Shown here: positions 1 to 8,853 of the stretch, one piece after another
Position numbering within the stretch: position 1 is the first letter of the stretch
Layout of the letters: each line of letters opens with the position of its first letter
Origin: an uncultured Anaeromusa sp.
Lineage (GTDB): Bacteria; Bacillota; Negativicutes; Anaeromusales; Anaeromusaceae
Direction of reading: 5' to 3'
DNA length: 64,000 bases
NCBI RefSeq assembly: GCF_963676855.1
Contig: NZ_OY781460.1
Span: 186,001-250,000 of the forward strand
Made by a program: the position numbers and the translations under genes
Notes under the pieces: generated by a model
What the model was told of the DNA's origin: nothing
The model's input: only the letters and a program-made list of their open reading frames with translations
Database searches by the model: none

Positions 1-1
1 A

Positions 2-676
2 GCTATCGCTCCTCGCTACAACTGCCTAAACCGCATGATTAGTTTTTTCCATGACCAATATTGGCGGCGCAAAGCTGTAGAACAAGCAAACTTCCCTCCG
101 CAGGCAAATCTCCTGGATATCTGTTGCGGCACCGGACGCCTGACTCAAGAATTGTTGCGCCACTGCGGCGCGGATGGCCGCATCACAGGTCTGGACTTTT
201 CCGCCAACATGCTGCGCGAAGCCGAAGCCAATCTTCGCTACCATCCTCAATGCCGCCAAGTTTCCTGGGTTCATGGCAATGCACTGCACCTGCCATTTGC
301 CGACGCTTCCTTCGACGGCGTCTCTATCTCCTTTGGGTTATACAGCGTCGCCGGCACAGAGCAAGCACTACAAGAAATGCTGCGCGTACTTCGCCCCGGC
401 GGTAAACTCCTGCTGCTCGAGTTGTCTCAGCCTACCGACACCGCACTGACACCCTTGTTTCATTTTTATTTTGAACATGTTCTGCCCCTGGCAGGCAGCG
501 TGTATCTAGGCCTTCCCATCACCTTCCAACGCTGGTTGCCAGAATCACTGCATACGCTTCCTTCCCGTGAAGCAATCTCTCAGATACTGGCACACCTAGG
601 TACCACAAATGCATCTTGGAAAAGTCTGACGAATGGCATGGTCACCATCGGCACCGCCGTTAAAAGAGAGGTTTAG
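2..676 (+). CDS. ubiE: UbiE/MenG-type C-methyltransferase (5' end outside window)
   Basis: SAM-dependent methyltransferase expected to methylate demethylmenaquinone at the last step of menaquinone synthesis. Seen: the frame is open from base 2, and the codons before the first ATG (35) read AIAPRYNCLNR, which matches the conserved N-terminus of UbiE. ATG 35 is therefore internal and the true start lies off the left edge. The SAM-binding motif I is LLDICCGTGRLT, followed by an acidic post-I segment (GLDFSANML) and LRPGGKLLLLE. The stop (674-676) is one base before the ATG of the prenyltransferase gene, so the two are co-transcribed. Family assignment is firm; that the quinone is menaquinone is inferred from the likely organism. 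Confidence 0.9.
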   Translation, partial: AIAPRYNCLNRMISFFHDQYWRRKAVEQANFPPQANLLDICCGTGRLTQELLRHCGADGRITGLDFSANMLREAEANLRYHPQCRQVSWVHGNALHLPFADASFDGVSISFGLYSVAGTEQALQEMLRVLRPGGKLLLLELSQPTDTALTPLFHFYFEHVLPLAGSVYLGLPITFQRWLPESLHTLPSREAISQILAHLGTTNASWKSLTNGMVTIGTAVKREV

Positions 677-677
677 T

Positions 678-1538
678 ATGCAGACATTGCGCATTTTTCT
701 AGAAATGATCAAATTCAAACACACTTTATTTGCCCTGCCTTTCGCGTATGCCAGTGCGTTGTTAACAATGCAGCGTCTACCATCTCTTCACGATCTTTTC
801 TGGATTACCATCGCCATGGCTGGCGCCCGCACCGCCGCTATGTCCTTTAATCGTCTGGCAGACCGGCACATTGATGCCGCAAACCCCCGTACTGCCGACC
901 GCGCTCTGCCCCAAAAACGACTGAGTCTTTTTGCCGTATCTTTCTACACGCTGCTTTCCCTGCTATGCTTGACGCTGGCGGCTTTTCAACTCAGCTCGCT
1001 GGCCGTGAAACTACTGTTGCCAGTAGTCTTTTGCCTTACCTTCTATTCCTATACCAAGCGTTTCACCTGGCTATGCCATCTTTTTCTCGGCGCAACGTTA
1101 GGCCTGGCGCCGCTTTGCGCCTGGGCCGCCATTGCCGACACACTCAGCTCTCCGGCGCTCTCCTTGTGGGGCGGCGTCCTCTTCTGGGTGGCTGGTTTTG
1201 ATATCATTTATGCCTGCAGCGACATGGATTTTGACCGTCAAGCTGGACTGTACTCGATTCCGGCTTGCTTTGGCCTTACTCGTTCGTTGCGTCTAGCCGC
1301 TCTTTTTCATCTTTTTGCAGCTGGCTTCTTCGTGCTCACCGGCTGGCTTTTGGCCTTGGGACCCTGGTATTGGTTGGCTCTTACCACCGCCGCTTTTCCT
1401 CTTTGGTGGCAGCACCACCTGGTAAGCCCGGCGGATCTGTCCCGTAGCCAGATAGCTTTTTTCCACTGCAATAGTCTTTTAAGCCTGCTCTTCTTCGCCG
1501 GCGTACTTCTCGATGTGCTGACAAGATACGGAGTTTGA
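678..1538 (+). CDS. mqnP: UbiA-family prenyltransferase of menaquinone synthesis (MqnP-like)
   Basis: Integral membrane aromatic prenyltransferase, 286 aa, that would attach the polyprenyl chain to the quinone head group. The two Mg-diphosphate aspartate motifs are visible: NRLADRHID with the following NPRTADRALP, and DMDFDRQAGLYSIP. The rest is hydrophobic helices. I start it at ATG 678, preceded by AGAGAGG at a normal distance; an upstream in-frame ATG at 633 lies inside ubiE and has no ribosome site. Next to ubiE this completes a quinone operon. The length and motif pattern fit the 4-hydroxybenzoate/futalosine-route prenyltransferases better than MenA, but the substrate is inferred. Confidence 0.82.
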   Translation: MQTLRIFLEMIKFKHTLFALPFAYASALLTMQRLPSLHDLFWITIAMAGARTAAMSFNRLADRHIDAANPRTADRALPQKRLSLFAVSFYTLLSLLCLTLAAFQLSSLAVKLLLPVVFCLTFYSYTKRFTWLCHLFLGATLGLAPLCAWAAIADTLSSPALSLWGGVLFWVAGFDIIYACSDMDFDRQAGLYSIPACFGLTRSLRLAALFHLFAAGFFVLTGWLLALGPWYWLALTTAAFPLWWQHHLVSPADLSRSQIAFFHCNSLLSLLFFAGVLLDVLTRYGV

Positions 1539-1589
1539 ACAGGAGTAGTGACGAATGCATTCTAATTTAATGATATTGCAAAAACATTG

Positions 1590-1633
1590 AAACCCAGGCA
1601 ACGAAGCTATGTTTTCATTGCCTGGGTTTTGTT
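1590..1633 (+). terminator. Intrinsic terminator between convergent ubiE-mqnP and addA
   Basis: A 12-bp perfect inverted repeat (AAACCCAGGCAA / TTGCCTGGGTTT) with a 16-nt loop, followed by a T-rich run. It sits between the ends of two convergent operons and could serve both strands. Confidence 0.8.
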
Positions 1634-1674
1634 ATATGCCATTCCTTTCCTCATAACTCCTCTGGCACCCGCTG

Positions 1675-4600
1675 TTACTCAGTTACTCTGTGTTCGTCCC
1701 CTGCTCCATGGTCGCCCTCCTCCAAGAGAATGGTTTTCCCCAGCGAGAAGGAGTACAGCCAGCACTCTTTGACAGGCTGCCGCAGAATACCGCCTAACGC
1801 ACGAGCGTAGAGCTCCAACTGCAAACGATAGCGCCCAGCCAATTCTTCCGGCGACAAACCCCTGTCACTCTTATAGTCCACCAAAATCCAAGCATCGCCT
1901 TCTTGAAACAGCAAATCCGCCACACCTTGCACGAAGACGGTTTCTGCCTGGCCCGCCACTTCGGGATAAAATTCCTCCGCTGGCAACAGTACGCTGAAAG
2001 GAACTTCTCGCCGAACTTGAGCAGACGCCAGCAGGCGACTTCCTAGCGAGGAGTCCAAAAAAGCAGCAATTTTAGACGCTTCCAAGGCTGCTGCCTGCTC
2101 TGGCAATAGCACTTCTTTTACGACTAGTTTTTCCAAAACAGACTGCACTTGGACTTCGTTTAACTTGCCTTCTAACGGCAGATGCTGCATCACAGTGTGC
2201 ATCCACACGCCGTACTCGCCGCCCTTAGGTCCCTGCTGCGTCTGCAGAAAACGCGGCCGATCATACACAGCGCCAGATCGTGCCGGCCAGGGGCGAGCGG
2301 TTTCATCCTTGTCGGCAAAGCGCCGCTTGATTTCCGTCACCGACAGCTTAGCCGCTTTACCTACCGCCTCTTGCCAAGGATATTGCCACTCCAAGCATGC
2401 CTCCACCCGCGCCACTTCGCTGCCAGGCAAAAGTTTACCTTCTTCCAAGCAAGACCAATCCTCAGGTAAAGCAGCCGCAGTGACAGCCTCTGTCGCTGCG
2501 GGCGGACAAATATGGATCTCCCAGCAGCTTTCATCCGGCAGCAGGCATTCGTCTTGGGGCGCACCTCCTAAACGACGCAACTCCCCCGCAGACTGGTGCC
2601 GCACTAAAGCCGGCCCCAGCCAATCCAAATAACCTTTTGCCTCAACAATCACCCCTGGAGGCAGCAGTTCTTCTCTGCGAGAGCTTTGTCGGCACCAATT
2701 GGCGGCCGCCTTGTCTGCATGCTTGAGGCGCCCCGTTAAAATCAATTTTTCCCGCGCCCGAGTGAGCGCTACATATAAAACCCGCAGTTCTTCGGCTTTC
2801 GTCTCCAGTTCCAAACAATGAGCCACGGCCTTACGGGCCGCACCAGGATAGCGATAGCGCGTATTTACATCAATGACTTGCGGCCCCAAACCTTGGGTCT
2901 TATGAAAAAGAACCGGCTTTTTCAAGTCTTGCAAGTTAAATTGCTTCCCTGCATCAGCCACGACCACTACTGGAAACTCCAGACCTTTGCTTTTGTGAAT
3001 GGTCATAACCCTCACAACATTTTCCTGTTCTCCCAAAATCCGAGCCACCGCCATGTCAGCACCGCCTTCGCGCATATCCTCCACAAAACGCAAAAAGCGG
3101 AAAAGACCTCGGTAATGGGTACTTTCAAACTGCCGTGCCCGATCATAAAGAGCGCGCAAGTTGGCTTGCCGCAGGGCACCGCCAGGCAAGCCGCCTACAT
3201 ATTCGTAATACCCCGTATCGCGGTACATACGCAAAAGCAGCTCCGGTACGCCCCGCCGCCGTGCCAAGCGGCGCCAGCCTTCTAAAAGTTCTATTGCATG
3301 TGCCGCTTTGCGGGCTGTTTCTGTTTCCAGGCCCGCTAAAACCGTCACTGCATCCCACAAATCGCTTCGCTCGGCGCCAGCCAAGCGAATTTCAGCCAAT
3401 TCCGCCGCTTTGCACCCCACCAAGGGCGAACGCAAAAACGCCGCCAAGGGGATATCTTGGCGGGGGTTATCCACTGCCGCCAAGGCGGCCAGAAGCACCT
3501 CCACTTCGATTTCCCGGAAATATCCTTCATCCACATCGGCATACGCAGGAATGCCGGCTTCGCGCAATGCTTCCAGCAACACTGGCCCTTTGACCCTCAC
3601 CGAGCGCAGCAGCACCACCACATCCCGCCAAGCCAACGGCCGATAACCACCCAAGCTCTTGTCATATACCTGCACTTGCTCTTCTTGCAGCTTTTGCAAG
3701 CGTCTAGCAATAAGGGCTGCTTCGGCAGCAAAACCTTCCGGCAGTTCTTCAACTGCACCAATGTCTTCGCCTTCTGTCACCCCTTGACCCGTCTCCTCCA
3801 GCAGCCAGAGCTCATTAGGCCCTTCCAGACTTATGCCCTCGCAAGGAGGATACGGCAGACCCGGCCGCAGGCATTCGGCCTCGCCGTAAGCCAGCTCCGC
3901 CACTTGCGGCTCCATCAACTGCCGAAAAAGATAGTTAACTCCCGCCAGCACGTTGGCGCGGCTACGAAAATTTTGCGCCAGATCAATGCGTTCATATCCA
4001 TCGCCCAACAGAGGATAGCTTTCGTATTTTTGTCGAAACAACTCTGGTTCCGCCAACCGAAACCGGTAAATGCTTTGCTTCACATCGCCTACTAAAAACA
4101 GTCGGCCACTCTCCGCTGGACAGAGACATTGCAAAATGGCCTCTTGCACGCCGTTCGTGTCTTGATATTCGTCAACCATGACTTCCTGAAAGCGTTCTTG
4201 CAACTCTAGCGCCGCTGCAGAAGAACCTTCGCCGTCGCGCAAGACAGCCAAGCAAAAATGTTCCAAATCTCCGAAGTCCAGCAAATTACGGCTGGCCTTT
4301 GCTTCACGAAAAGCAGCGGCAAAATCCAAAGCCACTGCTACCAGCGCCGCCATCAGCGGCTGGCATTGGCGCAAGTCCTCTAACAGCTCTTCCCCGGGCC
4401 GGTCGACCAAGCTATATACTTTCTCCAGCTGTTTTTTCAATTGATCTCGCCAATGCTTAAAGGCGTCCCGCGCTTCTTGCCCTGCGGGATCTTTCTTGCC
4501 GCCGCTTAGACGGGTATAGGCTGTTTTCTCTCCTTGCCGGCAAGCAGTTTCCAACTGACTCCAAGTAGAAGCCGCCTGCAATTCGGCAATGACCGCTGCA

Positions 4601-5361
4601 TACTCCTGCACCAGCTGTACTTCTTTTTCGCCGGCCAATTCCGCTGATTCCAGCAGTTCCTCTGCCGCAACAGCTAACGTTCCCAGGCGCAGCTGCGCCT
4701 GACGCAACAACAGGGCGGCCTGCGGCAGTTCATCAAAGGAAGCCTGCTCCGGCGGCGCAAATACATTCAGACAACCTTGCAGCCACAGTTCTGGTTCTGG
4801 AAGAGAGCGAGAGAACTCATAAAGCTCCACTATCATAATTCCCAACTCTGCATCATCACGCTCACCGCCATAGCAGTCCGCTAACAAAAGCATCGCTGGA
4901 TCATCCGCAGCATAACGCTTTTCCAGCACATCTTCCAGAACATCGCGCCGCAACAAGTCGGTCTCCGCCTGCGAAGCTACGCGAAAACGAGGGTCTAGAT
5001 TCAATTGATGAAAATGCTGCCGTACCACAGACTGACAAAAAGAATGAATGGTCGAAATGGAAGCCGAACCTAAAAGCGCCAGTTGCCGTTCCAGGCGGGC
5101 CAACCTGTCTGAAGATAAATCCTGACGGCTCAGCTCTTTACCCAGCGCCGCTGCAATACGCTCTCTCATTTCCAACGCCGCTGCATTAGTAAAGGTAACA
5201 ACTAGCAGCCTGTCAATGTCCAACGGTGCTTCTTCATCGAGCATTCTTTGAATGACTCGTTCTACCAGCACCGCCGTCTTACCGGAGCCGGCCGCCGCCG
5301 AAACCAGTAAATTTTTACGCCGCGCTTCAATCGCCCGGCGCTGCCTCTCTGACCAGCTCAT
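1675..5361 (-). CDS. addA: ATP-dependent helicase/nuclease subunit AddA
   Basis: Large subunit of the AddAB (RexAB) helicase-nuclease that resects double-strand breaks for RecA loading; 1228 aa, normal for the family. UvrD-type motifs in order: Walker A SAAAGSGKT (residues 21-29), DEYQDT (397-402), GDVKQSIYRFR (425-435), TIHKSKGLEFPVV, then ALTRARE. The C-terminal RecB-family nuclease has GVADLLF and DYKSD (from 1162). Start: ATG 5361 overlaps the addB TGA as ATGA and has GGGAG upstream; an ATG-less 13-codon extension to 5400 lies inside addB and is not credible. Last gene of sbcD-sbcC-addB-addA. No missing catalytic residue noted. Confidence 0.96.
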   Translation of the reverse strand: MSWSERQRRAIEARRKNLLVSAAAGSGKTAVLVERVIQRMLDEEAPLDIDRLLVVTFTNAAALEMRERIAAALGKELSRQDLSSDRLARLERQLALLGSASISTIHSFCQSVVRQHFHQLNLDPRFRVASQAETDLLRRDVLEDVLEKRYAADDPAMLLLADCYGGERDDAELGIMIVELYEFSRSLPEPELWLQGCLNVFAPPEQASFDELPQAALLLRQAQLRLGTLAVAAEELLESAELAGEKEVQLVQEYAAVIAELQAASTWSQLETACRQGEKTAYTRLSGGKKDPAGQEARDAFKHWRDQLKKQLEKVYSLVDRPGEELLEDLRQCQPLMAALVAVALDFAAAFREAKASRNLLDFGDLEHFCLAVLRDGEGSSAAALELQERFQEVMVDEYQDTNGVQEAILQCLCPAESGRLFLVGDVKQSIYRFRLAEPELFRQKYESYPLLGDGYERIDLAQNFRSRANVLAGVNYLFRQLMEPQVAELAYGEAECLRPGLPYPPCEGISLEGPNELWLLEETGQGVTEGEDIGAVEELPEGFAAEAALIARRLQKLQEEQVQVYDKSLGGYRPLAWRDVVVLLRSVRVKGPVLLEALREAGIPAYADVDEGYFREIEVEVLLAALAAVDNPRQDIPLAAFLRSPLVGCKAAELAEIRLAGAERSDLWDAVTVLAGLETETARKAAHAIELLEGWRRLARRRGVPELLLRMYRDTGYYEYVGGLPGGALRQANLRALYDRARQFESTHYRGLFRFLRFVEDMREGGADMAVARILGEQENVVRVMTIHKSKGLEFPVVVVADAGKQFNLQDLKKPVLFHKTQGLGPQVIDVNTRYRYPGAARKAVAHCLELETKAEELRVLYVALTRAREKLILTGRLKHADKAAANWCRQSSRREELLPPGVIVEAKGYLDWLGPALVRHQSAGELRRLGGAPQDECLLPDESCWEIHICPPAATEAVTAAALPEDWSCLEEGKLLPGSEVARVEACLEWQYPWQEAVGKAAKLSVTEIKRRFADKDETARPWPARSGAVYDRPRFLQTQQGPKGGEYGVWMHTVMQHLPLEGKLNEVQVQSVLEKLVVKEVLLPEQAAALEASKIAAFLDSSLGSRLLASAQVRREVPFSVLLPAEEFYPEVAGQAETVFVQGVADLLFQEGDAWILVDYKSDRGLSPEELAGRYRLQLELYARALGGILRQPVKECWLYSFSLGKTILLEEGDHGAGDEHRVTE

Positions 5362-8300
5362 GGTTGATTCTCCCTTCCTGTAGGCAGCAAACACAGCCAC
5401 ACTTCGTCTTCATTCATTTTTTTCAGCGAACGGCAGACTTGGCCTTCTATGGCTTTATCAAACTGGCAAACACTACGATACTCACACCAAAGGCAGGGAC
5501 CTTGCCCTTCCAGTTCATACGGCGCTGGTGTTACTTGTCCCTCCAAAATAGCTGCGCCGGTCTCCTGCAGCACCTTGCGCGCGTGCAGCAATAATGCCCC
5601 GAACTGCTCCGCTGAACGCACTTGACGCAAACAAGTCGGATGATAATCGCCGTCTTTTTTTAACGATATGGATAAAAATTTAGACCAACTGCCCTCAATG
5701 GACGCATCCAGCAGACGAGATACCTGGGGTTCCTGCAGCGTCCAACCGGGCAGTTTTAATTTTTTGGCCACTTCCGCTTCAATTTCCGCCTCACTTTTCG
5801 GTCCTTCACCGCTTACTGCCGGATCTTGTAAAAAATAATACAACATCCCTGCAGGCAGACATTCCTGCCCAAACAAGCTTCGCCCGGCTTCCAGCGCCAC
5901 CAGCAGATAGGTCAGCAGTTGCAGGCGCAAACCATAGTAAATCTGATCGAGATTCAGACCGGCCTTGCCGGACTTATAGTCAATAACAAGCAAATAGCGG
6001 AGCCCTTCCTGCTCAGCGCTGTCAACCCGGTCGATCTGTCCGGAAATATCCAAGCGCTGCCCTCCGGGTAAGTGAAACGTCAACGGCGGCAGTGCCTGCT
6101 CGCCATGACCGAAACACTGTTCCAACCAGCAAGTTTTAAAACTACCGGCAGCCGCAAACTCGCTCAATTGTTTCGCTGCCCGGCGCACGGTACGTCCTAA
6201 ACGCCGCAAAAGGTGCCTATGTTGACCAGAGCTGAGCAAAATTTCATTTTGCAGCCGCGGTGCTAGAGCATTAACCACTTCTTCGCACAAGGCCACTCGC
6301 TCGTCTTCTCTCGGCTCCGCCCAACTTTGCCCTTTGGCCGCCAAGCGTTCGCCATATTCTTTCAAGGACGCATGCAAAAACTGCCCTAAATCCGGCGCCG
6401 CTAGGCGAAAGACGGAACGCTGCCGCAAACCCAAGCCATAACGGGCGAAATGCCGAAACGGGCAAGCTTGAAAGGCCTCAAAGCGTGTCACGCTGCCGCT
6501 GAGGCGGTGGCCGCGCAAAAACAGGCGCTGCGCCAGCTCGAGCGGCAACAGCCGTTCGCGGTTATCATGGAATAAGCCTGCTAAATGGCGTCGCAACTCC
6601 TCTGGTCGACAGAGGAGCGCCCAGTTATATACTTCCCGCCAAACCGGCGCTAGTTTGCCAGTTTCACGGTAGCGCCGCAACACGCTGGGCAAAACCGCCA
6701 AAGCCCGTTCCGGCTGCACAGCGTACGCTTCCTCTTCGCCCTCAGGTATATCCAGCGGCAAATTTTGCAATTTCAGCTGTGGCCATAACTCGCGCAAGCG
6801 ACGCACAATCAGCGAGGGAGCCTGGCTTTTCCCCTCTGCATCTGCCAAAGCGTAACTAACCCATAGATAGCGGCAGGAACGACTCAGCGCCACATACACT
6901 AAGAATCGCTCGCCAAGCATATCCGCCTGCGCTCCCGGTGCCAGTTCCAGACCTGCACCACGCAAAGCGCGCCGCTCGCTGTCGCTCAAAATCCCCTCGT
7001 CCCGGGCGCGCCTAGGCAACGCTCCTTCGTTGACGCCTGGAAGATACACAGCCTTCACATTAGCCAGGCTGGTATTGCCCAGCGTCGCCAGCGTCACATG
7101 ATCTAAACCAGGCGGCACCAGACTGAGCGTCATAGTTTCTAGGCCCTCTTGCAAGAGAGCGGCAAATTCCTCCGGAGGCAACGCTTCTTCGCCCAGCACC
7201 TCCACCAATTGTTCCAAAAGGGCCACTGTCTGACCCCAAAACTGTCTGTGTTCCAATGCTTCGTCCAGTTCTTGCAGCGCCTCGGCTCGTTGCGCCCATT
7301 CTTCAAGGCGCAGAGGCGCCTCCAAGTGCTCTAAAAATTGAAACAAAGCCGCCGCCTGGGCCCTCACCGTAGACGCCCGCCCCAAAGCCAGCTCCAGTTC
7401 CGCCAATGGCTGCGCCGCCTGACGCCGCCAATTATCCAAACAAGTCAATTCTTCTTGACTTGCTTCATCTAAGCCTTCGTCTTCCTCCGCTAAAGCCAGT
7501 CGCCGCCAATAACGCCAAGGTTCTTCCTGTGTCCAACGGCGTCCGCGCAGACCAAAGCATAAAACATAGTTTTCCAGCTTATCCACCGCAGTGCGCTCTA
7601 AAGGGAAAAAGTCTGTTTTCAGGCAACGAAAAACCGCCTCATACCCCCAGTTGGCAGTAACCACTTCCAGTGCAGAACGAATAAGTTCTGCCAGAGGGTG
7701 GTGCTGCGCCTGCCGAGGCTGATCGCTAAAGTAAGGAATGCAATGCTCGGTCAGCGCCGTCTCCAGCCAGTCCCGGTAATCATCGTCACGCACCAGCACG
7801 GCTATATCCCGCCAACGCCAGCCTCCCTCACGCACCAAACGAAGCATATCCCTGGCAATCCCCGCCGCCTCGGCACGTCCGTTCGCCGCTTCTGCAAGAG
7901 CTATGTCTCGAGGTGCTTCCGACAAGGCGCGCACAGGAAAACGAAAAAAACGTTCTTCCACTATTTGCAACGACGCACTGTCAAAACGCTGTACTTTTTC
8001 CAGATTCAATTCTTCATACTGAGCGCCCAGCTGCGCCGCCAAACGCCGCAATTCCTCTCTAGTCCGCCATTGCCGATGAAACAGGGCCGTTTCCGCTTCA
8101 TGCCGCGCAAGCTCCGCCCCGTCAAGGCACAGCGTCACAGTCACCTCTCCTGCGAGAGGCAAGAGCGCCCTTAAAACCGCCAACTCTTGCGGATTGAACC
8201 AGGAAAAGCCATCCACCCAAATCTCGCAGCCGCGCAGTAAACCCGCCTCTTGCGCCCGTTCGGCCAAAAGAGTCATGCGGTCTTGTGCATCATGATACCG

Positions 8301-8825
8301 TTCTTGCAAGGACTGAGAAAACTCTGTATAAAGAAGCGCCACGTCATGCAGCTTATCCGCCAGCAAAGTCCTTCCCTGTTGCTGCTCCGTCTGTGCCGCC
8401 GCCTGCAAGGCTTCCGGAGGCAGGCGATAGGTTTTACATTCTTCCAAAAGCCCCATAGCCTGCATAGCAAAGCCTCGTTGCCGCGCCGCCCGGCCAAAGG
8501 AGCGCAGTTGCGGCTCTAATTGCCGCAAAAGGCGCGTCACCAGCAGCGTTTTTCCCAGTTCGTCCAATTGAGGCCGCGCCGCGCCGCCGGTCTCCTGCAA
8601 AACCCGATAGGACAAACGCCGAAAGCCCAGCACATGGGCTCTGATAAAACCTTGCAAGCCCGGCGTCGCCGCCAGTTCCCTCTCCACCTGATAGGTGGCG
8701 TGTTCCGGCAGCAGCAGCACCAACGGCGCTCCTTCCGGCTGAGCCAGCAATTTGCGGCGTATCTCCTCCAGGCACAAATGAGTCTTGCCGCTCCCGGCGC
8801 GCCCCATGACCACCCTTAGCTTCAT
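5358..8825 (-). CDS. addB: ATP-dependent helicase/nuclease subunit AddB
   Basis: Second subunit of AddAB, 1155 aa. N-terminal Walker A GRAGSGKT (8-15), an inactivated-helicase-like middle region, and a C-terminal RecB-type nuclease (ISGQIDRVD, VIDYKSGK). The four cysteines of the AddB [4Fe-4S] cluster are visible: C788 (QACPFRHF) and C1111, C1114, C1120 (CLWCEYRSVC). Start ATG 8825 has AAGGGGGAG upstream and lies 28 bp after sbcC; the end is coupled to addA through ATGA. The cluster is known to be structural and DNA-binding in this family. Confidence 0.96.
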   Translation of the reverse strand: MKLRVVMGRAGSGKTHLCLEEIRRKLLAQPEGAPLVLLLPEHATYQVERELAATPGLQGFIRAHVLGFRRLSYRVLQETGGAARPQLDELGKTLLVTRLLRQLEPQLRSFGRAARQRGFAMQAMGLLEECKTYRLPPEALQAAAQTEQQQGRTLLADKLHDVALLYTEFSQSLQERYHDAQDRMTLLAERAQEAGLLRGCEIWVDGFSWFNPQELAVLRALLPLAGEVTVTLCLDGAELARHEAETALFHRQWRTREELRRLAAQLGAQYEELNLEKVQRFDSASLQIVEERFFRFPVRALSEAPRDIALAEAANGRAEAAGIARDMLRLVREGGWRWRDIAVLVRDDDYRDWLETALTEHCIPYFSDQPRQAQHHPLAELIRSALEVVTANWGYEAVFRCLKTDFFPLERTAVDKLENYVLCFGLRGRRWTQEEPWRYWRRLALAEEDEGLDEASQEELTCLDNWRRQAAQPLAELELALGRASTVRAQAAALFQFLEHLEAPLRLEEWAQRAEALQELDEALEHRQFWGQTVALLEQLVEVLGEEALPPEEFAALLQEGLETMTLSLVPPGLDHVTLATLGNTSLANVKAVYLPGVNEGALPRRARDEGILSDSERRALRGAGLELAPGAQADMLGERFLVYVALSRSCRYLWVSYALADAEGKSQAPSLIVRRLRELWPQLKLQNLPLDIPEGEEEAYAVQPERALAVLPSVLRRYRETGKLAPVWREVYNWALLCRPEELRRHLAGLFHDNRERLLPLELAQRLFLRGHRLSGSVTRFEAFQACPFRHFARYGLGLRQRSVFRLAAPDLGQFLHASLKEYGERLAAKGQSWAEPREDERVALCEEVVNALAPRLQNEILLSSGQHRHLLRRLGRTVRRAAKQLSEFAAAGSFKTCWLEQCFGHGEQALPPLTFHLPGGQRLDISGQIDRVDSAEQEGLRYLLVIDYKSGKAGLNLDQIYYGLRLQLLTYLLVALEAGRSLFGQECLPAGMLYYFLQDPAVSGEGPKSEAEIEAEVAKKLKLPGWTLQEPQVSRLLDASIEGSWSKFLSISLKKDGDYHPTCLRQVRSAEQFGALLLHARKVLQETGAAILEGQVTPAPYELEGQGPCLWCEYRSVCQFDKAIEGQVCRSLKKMNEDEVWLCLLPTGRENQP

Positions 8826-8853
8826 GCATGCTCCCCCTTTAACTCTTCACACC

